The translations under genes and the position numbers were made by a program. Shown in pieces: positions 34,565 through 43,746 of a stretch of DNA of 64,000 nt (within the stretch, counting starts at the first letter, position 1; each line of letters opens with the position of its first letter). This DNA comes from Microbacterium sp. BLY (lineage in GTDB: Bacteria; Actinomycetota; Actinomycetes; Actinomycetales; Microbacteriaceae). The notes under the pieces are model-generated. The model made no database searches, was not told the origin of the DNA, and was given only the letters and a program-made list of their open reading frames with translations. Location: assembly GCF_017939615.1 (NCBI RefSeq), contig NZ_JAGKSR010000001.1, positions 2,294,001 through 2,358,000 of the forward strand. Reading direction: 5' to 3'.

Positions 34565-35932
34565 ATGACGACACCCGTGCGCGACGCTCTCTCCGACGAC
34601 GCCCCCGCGCTGACCGGAGACGTCCTCGCCATCCGCGGAGGTCGTCCGCTGCGCGGACGCGTCGACGTCAAGGGCGCGAAGAACCTCGCCACCAAGGCGA
34701 TGGTCGCGTCCCTGCTCGGGGAGACTACGAGCGTCCTGCGCGACGTGCCGGCCATCAGCGACGTCGCCGTGGTGCGCTCGCTGCTCGAGGTGCACGGCGT
34801 CCGCGTGTCCGAGGGCGACGAGCCCGGCTCCCTGGTGTTCGACCCGAGCGACGTCGAGTCGGCCCACTTCGAAGAGATCGACGCCCACGCCGGTGCGTCC
34901 CGGATCCCGATCCTCTTCTGCGGTCCCCTGCTGCATCGCCTCGGCCAGGCGTTCATCCCCGACCTGGGCGGCTGCCGCATCGGCGACCGTCCGATCGACT
35001 TCCACCTGGACGCGCTGCGCAAGTTCGGCGCCATCGTCGAGAAACTGCCCAGCGGCATCCGCCTCTCGACGGGTGGCAGCCGGCTGCACGGGGCGAACAT
35101 CCACCTGCCGTACCCGAGCGTCGGCGCCACCGAGCAGGTGCTCCTCACCGCGGTCCGTGCGGAGGGCATCACCGAGCTCCGCAACGCGGCGATCGAGCCC
35201 GAGATCATGGATCTCATCGCCGTCCTGCAGAAGATGGGCGCGATCATCTCCTACGAGCCGAACCGCGTCATCCTCATCGAGGGCGTCGAGAAGCTCCGCG
35301 GCTACGACCACCGCTCGATCTTCGACCGGAACGAGGCGGCGTCCTGGGCGTCCGCCGCGCTGGCCACGGACGGCGAGATCTTCGTCGGCGGCGCCAAGCA
35401 GCAGGAGATGCTGACGTTCCTCAACGTCTTCCGCAAGGCGGGCGGCTGGTTCGACATCCAGGAGGATGGCATCCTCTTCCGCCGCGACGGCGACATCAAG
35501 CCGGTCGTGATCGAGACCGACGTGCACCCCGGATTCATGACCGACTGGCAGCAGCCGCTCGTGGTCGCACTGACGCAGGCGCACGGCCGCTCAGTCGTGC
35601 ACGAGACCGTGTACGAGAACCGGATGGGCTTCACGGAGGCCCTCGTCAAGATGGGCGCGGACATCGTCGTGCACCCGCAGGGGCTGCAGGACGGGCCGCG
35701 TCGCGTGCCCCGCCGCGACCTGGAGCAGGCGGCCGTGATCACCGGTCCGACGCCGCTGCACGGCGCCGACATCGTGGTCCCGGATCTGCGCGGCGGCTAC
35801 AGCCACATCATCGCGGCGCTGACCGCGACCGGCGAGTCGAAGGTGTCGGGCGTCGACATCCTCAGCCGCGGGTACGAGAAGTTCCTCGCCAAGCTCGACG
35901 CGCTCGGCGCCGACTTCGACGTCATCCGGTGA
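34565..35932 (+). CDS. murA: UDP-N-acetylglucosamine 1-carboxyvinyltransferase
   Basis: First committed step of peptidoglycan synthesis: transfers enolpyruvate from PEP to UDP-GlcNAc. 455 aa, slightly longer than usual because of about 20 extra N-terminal residues. The VKGAKNLATK loop contains the substrate Lys-Asn pair. The catalytic loop LGGCRIGDRPIDFHL keeps Cys137, the fosfomycin target (many actinobacteria have Asp here, so fosfomycin sensitivity of this enzyme is possible). The ATG at 34565 has GAGG upstream. Stop overlaps the plsC start as GTGA. Confidence 0.93.
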   Translation: MTTPVRDALSDDAPALTGDVLAIRGGRPLRGRVDVKGAKNLATKAMVASLLGETTSVLRDVPAISDVAVVRSLLEVHGVRVSEGDEPGSLVFDPSDVESAHFEEIDAHAGASRIPILFCGPLLHRLGQAFIPDLGGCRIGDRPIDFHLDALRKFGAIVEKLPSGIRLSTGGSRLHGANIHLPYPSVGATEQVLLTAVRAEGITELRNAAIEPEIMDLIAVLQKMGAIISYEPNRVILIEGVEKLRGYDHRSIFDRNEAASWASAALATDGEIFVGGAKQQEMLTFLNVFRKAGGWFDIQEDGILFRRDGDIKPVVIETDVHPGFMTDWQQPLVVALTQAHGRSVVHETVYENRMGFTEALVKMGADIVVHPQGLQDGPRRVPRRDLEQAAVITGPTPLHGADIVVPDLRGGYSHIIAALTATGESKVSGVDILSRGYEKFLAKLDALGADFDVIR

Positions 35933-36693
35933 GCCCCATGGCTTCCCGGTCTCCGGAGAAGACGCGGCCGAGCCTGTTCTGGCCGCTCGCGGCGATCGTC
36001 GTGCCTCTCGTGTCGCTGATCGCCAAGATCCGCATTATCGGCGCGGAGAAGCTCCCCCGGGAGGGTGCGTTCGTCCTCGCACCCAACCATTACTCCGAGT
36101 TCGACCCGCTCATCGTGGCGATGGCGGTGTGGCGCATGGGGCGGGCCCCGCGGTTCATGGCGAAGGAGAGCCTGTTCCGCGTCCCGGTGCTGGGCTGGTT
36201 CCTGCACAAGACGGGGATGATCCCGGTGGCCCGCACCTCGTCCGCCGCTGCCGCGAAGCAGACGATGGCGCAGTCCGCCGCCCTCGTGGAGCACGGACGC
36301 GGGGTCATCGTCTACCCGGAGGGTACGCTCACCCGCGACCCGGACATGTGGCCGATGCGCGGCAAGTCCGGTGCGGTCCGCCTCGCTCTCGCCGACGGCA
36401 TCCCGCTCATCCCGATGGCCCAATGGGGCACGCAGGCGATCATGGGGCGCTACCAGAAGGGGCTGAGCCTGTGGCCGCTCCGCAAGCCCGTCACCGTGAT
36501 CGTCGGAGACGCGGTCGACGTCTCCGACCTCCGCGACCGGGCCGACGAGCCGGCGGCGCTGACGGAGGCCACCAACCGACTCATGAACGCGATCACGGCG
36601 CTGCTGGAACAGGTGCGTGACGAAAAGGCCCCCGCGGAGCGCTGGAACCCGGCGAGCCACGGGCAGAAGGAGACCGGACGCCTTGACTCCTAA
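35929..36693 (+). CDS. plsC: 1-acyl-sn-glycerol-3-phosphate acyltransferase
   Basis: Membrane-associated acyltransferase making phosphatidic acid from lysophosphatidate. 254 aa. One hydrophobic N-terminal segment (FWPLAAIVVPLVSLIAKI) precedes the catalytic HX4D motif NHYSEFD (His54, Asp59); motif III is VYPEGTLTRD. The GTG at 35929 overlaps the murA stop; an ATG at 35938 is the alternative. Neither has a good Shine-Dalgarno, so coupling to murA translation is likely. It sits next to gpsA, which makes the glycerol-3-phosphate backbone for the same pathway. Confidence 0.88.
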   Translation: MSPMASRSPEKTRPSLFWPLAAIVVPLVSLIAKIRIIGAEKLPREGAFVLAPNHYSEFDPLIVAMAVWRMGRAPRFMAKESLFRVPVLGWFLHKTGMIPVARTSSAAAAKQTMAQSAALVEHGRGVIVYPEGTLTRDPDMWPMRGKSGAVRLALADGIPLIPMAQWGTQAIMGRYQKGLSLWPLRKPVTVIVGDAVDVSDLRDRADEPAALTEATNRLMNAITALLEQVRDEKAPAERWNPASHGQKETGRLDS

Positions 36694-37822
36694 GAGAACC
36701 GTGCCGACGGGTCCCCGCGTGGCCGTGATCGGCGCCGGCAGCTGGGGGACCACCTTCGGCAAGATCCTCGCCGACGGCGGCGCGCACGTGACGATGTGGG
36801 CGCGTCGCGCCGAGCTGGCGCACGAGATCGACGAGGCCAAGCGCAACTCCCGCTATCTGCCGGGCATCAACCTGCCCCGCACCATGGCGGCCACGCATGA
36901 GCTGGCGACCGCGCTGGACGGCGTGGACCAGGTCTACCTCTCCGTCCCGAGCCAATCGCTGCGGGAGAACCTCACGGCGCTCCGTCCGCTCCTCGCGTCC
37001 GGCGATGCGAAGATCGTCAGCCTCATGAAGGGCGTCGAGCGCGGCACCGGGCTGCGGATGAGTCAGGTGATCCAGCAGGAGCTGCAGTGCGATCCCGACC
37101 GGGTGGCCGTGGCGTCCGGTCCCAACCTCGCGTTGGAGATCGCCCGCGAGCAGCCCACCGCCGCCGTGATCTCCTCGCGCAGCCAGGAGACGGCGGACGT
37201 TGTCGCCCGGGCGGCGCGCAACTCGTACTTCCGCACGTTCGTGAACACGGATGTCATCGGCACGGAGTTCGGCGGGGTCTTGAAGAACCTCATCGCCGTG
37301 GCGATCGGGATCGTGGACGGCGTCGGCTACGGCGAGAACACGAAGGCCTCGATCATCACGCGCGGCCTGGTGGAGATGACCGACTTCGCGGTCGCGAACG
37401 GCGCCCAGCCGGAGACGCTGCAGGGTCTGGCGGGCCTCGGCGACCTCATCGCGACGTGCCAGTCGCCGCTGAGCCGCAACAACACCGCGGGTCGGCTGCT
37501 GGGGCAGGGCTACAGCTTCCAGGACGTGGTGAAGCAGATGCAGCAGACGGCGGAGGGTCTGGCCTCGGTCGCCCCCGTCCTGCAGCTCGCCCGCGAGGCT
37601 GACGTGCACATGCCGATCGTCGAGCAGGTCAAGATGGTGCTCGACGGCAGGATGGATCCCCGGGATATCGCCCCGCATCTGACGACGGACGACGACACCC
37701 CGCAGGGGGAGAGGACCAACCATGGACAAGCAGACGGTGGTGGTGCTCTTCGGCGGGCGCTCCAGCGAGCATTCGATCAGTTCCGCAACGGCGGGGGGAG
37801 TGCTGGGCGCGATCGATCGTGA
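36683..37822 (+). CDS. gpsA: Glycerol-3-phosphate dehydrogenase [NAD(P)+]
   Basis: Reduces dihydroxyacetone phosphate to glycerol-3-phosphate for phospholipid synthesis. The Rossmann motif VAVIGAGSWGTTFGKIL follows about 12 residues; the catalytic lysine lies in GVLKNLIAVAIGI and the substrate loop in GLAGLGDLIATC. I chose the TTG at 36683 (AAGGAG about 10 nt upstream), overlapping the plsC stop. 379 aa, about 40 longer than usual. The extra C-terminus (TTDDDTPQGERTNHGQADGG...) is encoded in a different frame of the ddl start and overlaps ddl by 101 nt. Core function is clear; the tail may be genuine or the result of a frameshift. Confidence 0.9.
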   Translation: MTPKRTVPTGPRVAVIGAGSWGTTFGKILADGGAHVTMWARRAELAHEIDEAKRNSRYLPGINLPRTMAATHELATALDGVDQVYLSVPSQSLRENLTALRPLLASGDAKIVSLMKGVERGTGLRMSQVIQQELQCDPDRVAVASGPNLALEIAREQPTAAVISSRSQETADVVARAARNSYFRTFVNTDVIGTEFGGVLKNLIAVAIGIVDGVGYGENTKASIITRGLVEMTDFAVANGAQPETLQGLAGLGDLIATCQSPLSRNNTAGRLLGQGYSFQDVVKQMQQTAEGLASVAPVLQLAREADVHMPIVEQVKMVLDGRMDPRDIAPHLTTDDDTPQGERTNHGQADGGGALRRALQRAFDQFRNGGGSAGRDRS

Positions 37823-38804
37823 CCGCTATCGGGTGATCCCGGTGGGGATCACCCGTGACGGCGCGTTCGTCCTCGAGGACGACGATCCGGCGAAGTTCCC
37901 CCTGGACGCCGCGCATCTGCCGGAGGTCGTGGACAACGGCACCCGCGTGCTGTGGCCCGAGCCGGGCGGTGATCGCACGCTGCGTGTGGTGCATCCCGAC
38001 GGGGAGACGCAGGGGCTCGGCGAGATCGACGTCGTCCTGCCCATCCTCCATGGACCGCACGGCGAGGACGGCACCATCCAGGGGTTCTTCGACACGCTCG
38101 AGGTGCCCTACGCCGGCGGCGGAGTGCTCGACTCGGCGCTGTGCATGGACAAGCACTTCATGAAGATCGCCCTGCAGGCGGCCGGGATCGCGGTGGCGCC
38201 CGGGATCACCGTCCGGCGCCGGGACTGGGACGCGGATGCCGCGGACGTGCGGCAGCGTGCCGCGCAGCTCGGGCTGCCCGTCTTCGTCAAGCCCGCACGT
38301 GCGGGCTCGAGCGTGGGCGTGTCGAAGGTGACCGCGCCGGAAGAGCTCGACGCTGCTCTGGCGATCGCTTTCGCCGAGGACGACAAGGTGCTCATCGAGA
38401 CGGGCGTGACCGGTCGTGAGATCGAGGTCGCGGTGCTCGAGACGGCCGACGGGGTGCGCGCGTCGCTCCCGGGGGAGATCGTGCTGACGGACCGGGGCTT
38501 CTACGACTTCGAGGGCAAGTACCTCGGCGGCGACGGGGTCGACGTGGTGTGCCCGGCCGAGCTGAGCGCAGCGGAGGTGGCGGCCATCCAGGACGCCGGT
38601 GTCCGCGCGTTCGAGGCGGTGGAGGGCCGCGGCCTCGCCCGCGTCGACATGTTCCTGACGTCGACGGGCGAGCTCATCGTCAACGAGTTGAACACCATGC
38701 CCGGCTTCACGCCGATCTCGATGTTCCCGAAGTGCTGGGTCGCCTCCGGGCTCGGCTACGGCGACCTCATCACTGAGCTGATCGAGGCGGGCCTGCGTCG
38801 CTGA
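37722..38804 (+). CDS. ddl: D-alanine--D-alanine ligase
   Basis: ATP-grasp ligase making the D-Ala-D-Ala dipeptide of peptidoglycan. 360 aa, normal. N-terminus VVVLFGGRSSEHSIS, the ATP-grasp lysine region PVFVKPARAGSSVGVSKV, the omega-loop EGKYLGGDG, and the metal site ELIVNELNTMPGFTPISMFP are all intact. The ATG at 37722 has GGGGGAGAGG upstream and sits right at the start of the conserved fold, so the start is firm even though it lies inside the gpsA frame. Convergent with a lipoprotein gene. Confidence 0.95.
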   Translation: MDKQTVVVLFGGRSSEHSISSATAGGVLGAIDRDRYRVIPVGITRDGAFVLEDDDPAKFPLDAAHLPEVVDNGTRVLWPEPGGDRTLRVVHPDGETQGLGEIDVVLPILHGPHGEDGTIQGFFDTLEVPYAGGGVLDSALCMDKHFMKIALQAAGIAVAPGITVRRRDWDADAADVRQRAAQLGLPVFVKPARAGSSVGVSKVTAPEELDAALAIAFAEDDKVLIETGVTGREIEVAVLETADGVRASLPGEIVLTDRGFYDFEGKYLGGDGVDVVCPAELSAAEVAAIQDAGVRAFEAVEGRGLARVDMFLTSTGELIVNELNTMPGFTPISMFPKCWVASGLGYGDLITELIEAGLRR

Positions 38805-38825
38805 ACCGGTCGTCCCCGCGGGTGC

Positions 38826-39308
38826 TCAGCTCGCGGGGAACTCGACCCGGTCGGTGCACTGCGCCGTGGCCGGGGCCAGGCCGGACTGGATGTTCGACGA
38901 GAGCGTGTCGACGATCGACTGGAAGTCGACCTGCTCACCGCGGCGGATGATGACCTCGATGGCCGGCTCCCGCCCGTAGGTGACGAGGCGCTGACGCTCC
39001 TCCTCCTGCTCGAGCACGAGCCAGTCGACCCCGCCGAGGGTGGTGCACACGAGGTCGGACGGGGCGGGCGGCTCCACCCCGCAGCGCAGGACGACGGTGG
39101 GGTCTCCCCAGGCGCCGGTGGCCTGGGCGTCGGTCCACACGCGCTCGTAGCCGCCGACCGAGTCCGGCAGCAGCACGGACACGTTCGCGCACGCCGGGTC
39201 GTTGGCGTCGTCCGCCGGCTCGAGGTGCACGGTCGTGGAGCATCCGGCGAGGCCGGCGGCGAGAGCGATCGCCCCCGCGACGGCAGCGAGGCGGCGGGAA
39301 CGAAGCAT
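38826..39308 (-). CDS. DUF3515 lipoprotein
   Basis: 160 aa. A lipoprotein signal (MLRSRRLAAVAGAIALAAGLAGC) has its lipobox LAGC at 20-23, so Cys23 should be lipid-modified and the protein anchored outside the membrane. The rest matches the actinobacterial DUF3515 layout: DPACANVSVLLPDSVGGY, TVVLRCGVEPP, CTTLGGVDWLVLE. Function unknown. DUF3515 genes are commonly found beside thiL or ddl in actinobacteria. A TAGCCT hexamer 6 nt before the ATG suggests leaderless transcription. Confidence 0.8.
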   Translation of the reverse strand: MLRSRRLAAVAGAIALAAGLAGCSTTVHLEPADDANDPACANVSVLLPDSVGGYERVWTDAQATGAWGDPTVVLRCGVEPPAPSDLVCTTLGGVDWLVLEQEEERQRLVTYGREPAIEVIIRRGEQVDFQSIVDTLSSNIQSGLAPATAQCTDRVEFPAS

Positions 39309-39314
39309 GCTTCC

Positions 39315-39324
39315 AGGCTACCTT
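39315..39324. promoter_or_regulatory. Overlapping divergent -10 boxes for DUF3515 and thiL
   Basis: AGGCTACCTT contains TAGCCT on the minus strand (39320-39315) and TACCTT on the plus strand (39319-39324), sharing the central TA. Each lies 6-7 nt before its start codon (39308 and 39332). Both genes would be leaderless. Confidence 0.5.
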
Positions 39325-39331
39325 TGACGAC

Positions 39332-40327
39332 ATGCCCTCCCGACCCGACTCCGACGATCCGCGCCTGGGAGATCTCTCGGAGGGTCGCATCCTCCGTGCC
39401 ATCCTCCAGCGCACCGCGCCCGGCACGCACACGCTTCTCGGCCCCGGAGACGATGCGGCCGTGATCGCCGCTCCCTCGGCCTCGGTCGTGGCGACGACGG
39501 ACACCCTCGTGCACGGCCCGGACTTCCGGCTCGCCTGGACGAATGGCTATGACCTCGGCTGGAAGGCCGCGGCGGTCAATCTCGCCGACATCGCTGCGAT
39601 GGGCGCGCGTCCGACCGCGCTGCTCGTGGCTCTGGCGGTGCCGCGTGACCTCCGGCTGTCCTTCGTGGAGCGCCTGGCCGACGGTTTCCGCGAGGCCTGC
39701 GTGGCGCTCGCCCCCGGGTGCGCGGTCGTCGGTGGCGATCTCACCGTCTCCGAGGCGCTCACGGTCGCCGTGACGGCCCTGGGCGACCTGGAGGGCCGCC
39801 CGCCGGTGACGCGGGCGGGGGCGCGACCGGGCGACGTCGTCGCCGTCGCGGGGGAGCTGGGCCATGCCGCGCACGGGCTGGCGGTGCTGTTCGGACGCTT
39901 CCGTGACGGCGACACACCGGTGCCGGTCGATCCCACGGCTCTCGCACCGGGGGAGAGCGCTGCGGTCGCCGCCCAGCTGCGGCCGTCGCCACCCATCGGC
40001 CTCGGCGTCGTCGCGGCCGCGGCCGGGGCGACCGCGATGATGGACGTCTCGGATGGTCTCGCCCTCGACGCGCGGCGCCTCGCGGAGGCGTCAGGCGTCA
40101 CTCTCGCGCTGGACGGCGCATCGCTCGGCAGCTCTCCGCAGCGGGCGCTCGCGGGCGGTGAGGATCATGCCCTGCTCGCGACGTTCCCGAACGACGTGTT
40201 GCCGCCGGGATTCCGGGCGATCGGTGTCGTTCGTGCGCGGGGCGCGCACGACCTGCTGTGTGACGAGCAGCCGGTGGACGTCAGCGGCTGGGACCCCTAC
40301 CGGGACTGGGACTCCGTCTCGGGCTGA
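39332..40327 (+). CDS. thiL: Thiamine-monophosphate kinase
   Basis: Phosphorylates thiamine monophosphate to the active cofactor thiamine diphosphate. 331 aa. PurM/ThiL-fold motifs: LGPGDDAAVIAAP (metal Asp pair), TTDTLVHGPDF, NLADIAAMGARP, GGDLTVSEAL, and DVSDGLALDARRL, plus AGGEDHALLATF. All metal and ATP residues are present. The last 31 nt overlap the 3' end of rsmD on the other strand. Confidence 0.93.
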   Translation: MPSRPDSDDPRLGDLSEGRILRAILQRTAPGTHTLLGPGDDAAVIAAPSASVVATTDTLVHGPDFRLAWTNGYDLGWKAAAVNLADIAAMGARPTALLVALAVPRDLRLSFVERLADGFREACVALAPGCAVVGGDLTVSEALTVAVTALGDLEGRPPVTRAGARPGDVVAVAGELGHAAHGLAVLFGRFRDGDTPVPVDPTALAPGESAAVAAQLRPSPPIGLGVVAAAAGATAMMDVSDGLALDARRLAEASGVTLALDGASLGSSPQRALAGGEDHALLATFPNDVLPPGFRAIGVVRARGAHDLLCDEQPVDVSGWDPYRDWDSVSG

Positions 40328-40911
40328 ACATCCGCCGACGCCGCGTCCTCCCGGTCCGGCTCCGCCCACCAGAGCGTCGTGTCGCCGTATGTCTTCTCGC
40401 GGAACACCCGGAGGCCGGCCGCCGGGAAGTCGGGAGCGGTGGACCGACGGGCGCGCTCGACGACCACCACGGCGTCATCGCTGAGCAGCGGCGCGAGGGC
40501 GGCGAGGTCGCCGTCCATCGCCTCGTCGTCGATGTCGTACGGCGGATCCGAGAAGACGAGGTCGTACGGTCCGGACGCCCGGCCGAGGAAGGCGCGGACC
40601 GTCGCCTCCTGCACACGTGCGGGGGCGGTTCCAGACGCCTTGGCCACCGCCGCGACGTTGCGCCTCACGACCGCGGCCGCCTGACGTCCGCGCTCGACGA
40701 GGTCGGCGCTCCGCGCCCCGCGGCTCAGCGCTTCGAGGCCGAGTGCCCCGGAGCCCGCATAGAGGTCCAGGACCCGGGCGTCCGCGATCGCGTCGAGCGA
40801 CTCGAGGGCGCCGAAGAGCGACTCGCGCACGCGGTCACTCGTCGGCCGGGTCCCGGTACCGGGGACGTCGAGCCGGGTGCCGCGTGCCGTTCCGGCGATG
40901 ATCCTCGTCAC
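40297..40911 (-). CDS. rsmD: 16S rRNA (guanine(966)-N2)-methyltransferase
   Basis: 204 aa. Class I methyltransferase with motif I LDLYAGSGALGLE (48-60) and the N-methyltransferase motif SDPPYD (DPPY at 122-125). N-terminal RIIAGTARGTRLDVP and TRPTSDRVRESLFG are RsmD-specific. It methylates the 30S subunit rRNA. In many bacteria rsmD adjoins coaD, as nearly here. It is divergent from recG; the 15-20 C-terminal residues encoded in the thiL overlap are poorly conserved tail. Confidence 0.92.
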   Translation of the reverse strand: MTRIIAGTARGTRLDVPGTGTRPTSDRVRESLFGALESLDAIADARVLDLYAGSGALGLEALSRGARSADLVERGRQAAAVVRRNVAAVAKASGTAPARVQEATVRAFLGRASGPYDLVFSDPPYDIDDEAMDGDLAALAPLLSDDAVVVVERARRSTAPDFPAAGLRVFREKTYGDTTLWWAEPDREDAASADVQPETESQSR

Positions 40912-40960
40912 CCGTTCACGATACGACAGCCCGCGGGCCGGACGTGTCCGTGCGGTTCCC

Positions 40961-40966
40961 TAGACT
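40961..40966 (+). promoter_or_regulatory. -10 hexamer of a leaderless recG promoter
   Basis: TAGACT ends 6 nt before the ATG at 40973. Confidence 0.5.
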
Positions 40967-40972
40967 CGGAGC

Positions 40973-43147
40973 ATGTCGCTCACGCTCGATTCCTCGCTCG
41001 AGGAGGCCCTCGGTGCGGCGTCGGCCAAGACGCTCGACCGCGCCTTCGGCATGAAGACCGTGGGCGACCTCCTGGCGCATTACCCGCGCCGGTACGCCGA
41101 CCCGGGGGAGCTCACCCCCATCCGCGATCTTCCTCTGGGTGAGACGGTGACGATCGTCGCCGAGGTCCTCTCATCGAGCTTCCGCCGCATGCGCAACCGC
41201 CCCGGCGCGATGGTCGACGTCGTCATCGGCGACGGTGTCGGGCGCATGTCGCTGACCTTCTTCGCCAAGAACGTCGGGGCGGCGGAGTGGCGCGCGAAGG
41301 ATCTGGCGGTCGGGCGGCGGGGGGTCTTCTCCGGCAAGGTCGGCGAGTTCAACGGCATGACCCAGTTCGCTCACCCCGAGTACGAGCTCTTCGACGACGA
41401 GGACGCGGCGCGACGGCGGGCGGATGCCCGGGCGGCGGTGCCGATCCCGATCTACCCGGCGACGTCGGCGATCCAGACCTGGCAGATCGCCCGACTCGTC
41501 GGTCGGGTGCTCGACGACCTCGCGACCGTCCCCGACCCGCTGACCGCCGAGATCCGCGCGCGGGAAGAACTACTGACGGCGCGAGAGGCGCTGGAGGCCA
41601 TCCACCGCCCGCGCTCCCGCAACGACATCGATCCCGCGGTGCGCACGTTGCGCATGCACGAGGCGCTGACCCTGCAGACCGCACTGCTCCAGCAGCGCGA
41701 CGCCGTGCGGGCGCTGGCGGCCACCTCGCGTCCGGCGTCGCCGGGCGGGCTCCTGGAGCGCTTCGACGCGGCGCTGCCGTACACCCTCACGCCGGACCAG
41801 CAGACGGTCGGCGCGCAGATCGCGGACGACCTCGTGGGCTCGTGGCCCATGAACCGGCTGGTGCAGGGCGAGGTCGGTTCGGGCAAGACGCTCGTGGCGC
41901 TGCGGGCGATGCTGCAGGTCGCCGAGAGCGGCGGCCAGGCGGCCCTGATCGCTCCGACCGAGGTCCTGGCGGGGCAGCACCTGCGCTCGATCACCAAGAT
42001 GGTCGGTCCGCAGCTGGCACCGCTGGTGATGCCCACCCTCCTGACGGGGCAGATGCCGGCAGCGGATCGGCGTAAGGCCGCGTTGCGCGTCGCCTCCGGG
42101 CAGGCGCTCATCGTCGTCGGCACGCACGCGCTCCTCGGGGAGAAGACCACCTTCGCGGACCTCGGTCTCGTCGTGGTCGACGAGCAGCACCGGTTCGGGG
42201 TCGAGCAGCGCGAGGCGCTCCGCGCGAAGGGGTCGAGTCCGCATGCGCTCGTCCTCACCGCGACGCCCATCCCGCGCACGGTGGCGATGACGGTGTTCGG
42301 CGACCTCGACACCTCCGTGATCCGCACCATGCCGGCCGGGCGCGCCGGGATCGAGTCGTATGTCGCGCCGCTGGCCGAGCACCCCGGATGGTTCAACCGC
42401 GTGTGGGAGAGGGCGGCGGAGGAGATCGCCCAGGGTCGCCAGGTCTTCGCCGTGTGCGCGGCGATCGATACCGCGGCCAAGACGGCGGAAGCGGGGGAGC
42501 AGGCCCTGCTGGCGCCGGAGGGCGGCAAGGGGCCGCGGTGGGGTGTCGTCCAGCTGGACGAGGCGCTGTCCACCCATCCCACGCTCGGCGGACTCCGTCG
42601 GGCGGTCCTCCACGGCAAGATGCCCTCGGAAGAGAAGGACGCCGTCATGCAGGCCTTCGCCCGGGGCGAGATCGATCTCCTCATCGCGACGACCGTGATC
42701 GAGGTCGGCGTCGACGTCCCGAACGCCTCGACGATGATCGTCCTCGACGCGGATCGTTTCGGGGTCTCCCAGCTGCACCAGCTCCGGGGCCGGGTGGGGC
42801 GAGGGGGCGTTCCGGGGCTGTGCCTGCTCGTGACGGAGGCGGAGGCCGGGACGGTCGCCCGGGAACGGGTCGATGCGGTCGCCGCGACGCTCGACGGCTT
42901 CGCGCTGGCCGAGGTCGATCTCGAGCTGCGCGGCGAGGGCGATGTGCTGGGCGCCGCGCAGGCCGGGGTCCGTTCCTCCCTTAAGCTCCTGCGGGTGGTC
43001 AAGGACGCCGGACTCATCACGCGCGCCCGGGAGCTCGCGGAGGACATCCTCACCACCGATCCGGAGCTCGCGGCTCATCCGGGGCTCCGGGAGGCCATCG
43101 GCCGACGGGTCACGGACGAGGATCGCGCCGCCCTCGCGAAGAACTGA
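40973..43147 (+). CDS. recG: ATP-dependent DNA helicase RecG
   Basis: Branch-migration helicase that remodels stalled forks and Holliday junctions. 724 aa. N-terminal wedge/OB domain (about 60-150), Walker [12 protein letters not shown] with Lys305, helicase motif II DEQH (VVDEQHRFG), motif [11 protein letters not shown], and the second RecA domain with [14 protein letters not shown] and [10 protein letters not shown]. The C-terminal part has the RecG-specific DVLGAAQAG signature. Complete. Followed by coaD after 31 nt. Confidence 0.95.
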   Translation: MSLTLDSSLEEALGAASAKTLDRAFGMKTVGDLLAHYPRRYADPGELTPIRDLPLGETVTIVAEVLSSSFRRMRNRPGAMVDVVIGDGVGRMSLTFFAKNVGAAEWRAKDLAVGRRGVFSGKVGEFNGMTQFAHPEYELFDDEDAARRRADARAAVPIPIYPATSAIQTWQIARLVGRVLDDLATVPDPLTAEIRAREELLTAREALEAIHRPRSRNDIDPAVRTLRMHEALTLQTALLQQRDAVRALAATSRPASPGGLLERFDAALPYTLTPDQQTVGAQIADDLVGSWPMNRLVQGEVGSGKTLVALRAMLQVAESGGQAALIAPTEVLAGQHLRSITKMVGPQLAPLVMPTLLTGQMPAADRRKAALRVASGQALIVVGTHALLGEKTTFADLGLVVVDEQHRFGVEQREALRAKGSSPHALVLTATPIPRTVAMTVFGDLDTSVIRTMPAGRAGIESYVAPLAEHPGWFNRVWERAAEEIAQGRQVFAVCAAIDTAAKTAEAGEQALLAPEGGKGPRWGVVQLDEALSTHPTLGGLRRAVLHGKMPSEEKDAVMQAFARGEIDLLIATTVIEVGVDVPNASTMIVLDADRFGVSQLHQLRGRVGRGGVPGLCLLVTEAEAGTVARERVDAVAATLDGFALAEVDLELRGEGDVLGAAQAGVRSSLKLLRVVKDAGLITRARELAEDILTTDPELAAHPGLREAIGRRVTDEDRAALAKN

Positions 43148-43165
43148 GTGTCCGCCGAGGTGCCC

Positions 43166-43171
43166 TAGGCT
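43166..43171 (+). promoter_or_regulatory. -10 hexamer of a leaderless coaD promoter
   Basis: TAGGCT ends 7 nt before the ATG at 43179; the gap GGGAGCC could instead act as a weak Shine-Dalgarno. Confidence 0.4.
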
Positions 43172-43178
43172 GGGAGCC

Positions 43179-43676
43179 ATGAGCAGCCGGATCGCCGTCG
43201 TCCCGGGTTCCTTCGATCCGCCGACCCTGGGTCACCTCGACGTGATCCGTCGTGCGGCCGCCCTCTACGACGAGTTGCATGTGCTCGTGGTCCACAACCC
43301 GGGCAAGGAGGCGATGCTCCCGATCGCGCAGCGCCTGTCCCTCCTCGAGCGTTCGATCGCCGAGGACGGGATGGAGGGCGAGATCGTCATCGGCTCCTGG
43401 AGCATGGGGCTGCTGGTCGACTACGCGCGTGACGTGAACGCCGGTGTGCTCGTGAAGGGCATCCGCTCGCAGGTCGATGTCGCCTACGAGTCGCCGATGG
43501 CCATCGTCAACCGGCACCTGGCCGACATCGAGACCGTCTTCCTGCTCCCGGACCCCGCGCACGCGATGGTCTCGAGTTCGCTGGTGCGCCAGGTCGCGAG
43601 CCTCGGGGGGGACGTCTCGCCGTTCGTGCCGCCGGCCGTCGCCTCGTTCCTCGACACCGGCGCGCGCGGAATCTGA
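43179..43676 (+). CDS. coaD: Phosphopantetheine adenylyltransferase
   Basis: Transfers AMP from ATP to 4'-phosphopantetheine in coenzyme A synthesis. 165 aa. [15 protein letters not shown] carries the T/HXGH nucleotidyltransferase motif (His19); [12 protein letters not shown] binds substrate, and [10 protein letters not shown] is the ISSTxVR motif. The ATG at 43179 gives the standard N-terminus; the frame is open upstream only as a recG shadow. Confidence 0.95.
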   Translation: MSSRIAVVPGSFDPPTLGHLDVIRRAAALYDELHVLVVHNPGKEAMLPIAQRLSLLERSIAEDGMEGEIVIGSWSMGLLVDYARDVNAGVLVKGIRSQVDVAYESPMAIVNRHLADIETVFLLPDPAHAMVSSSLVRQVASLGGDVSPFVPPAVASFLDTGARGI

Positions 43677-43734
43677 TCGGCGATCGCGGTCCCATTCCCG
43701 GCGGTCTCCCGGCCCTCCTCGCCGGTGACCCGGG

Positions 43735-43740
43735 TAGCAT
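43735..43740 (+). promoter_or_regulatory. -10 hexamer of a leaderless promoter for the yceD-rpmF operon
   Basis: TAGCAT ends 6 nt before the GTG at 43747; no Shine-Dalgarno in the gap. Confidence 0.5.
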
Positions 43741-43746
43741 GGCGGG

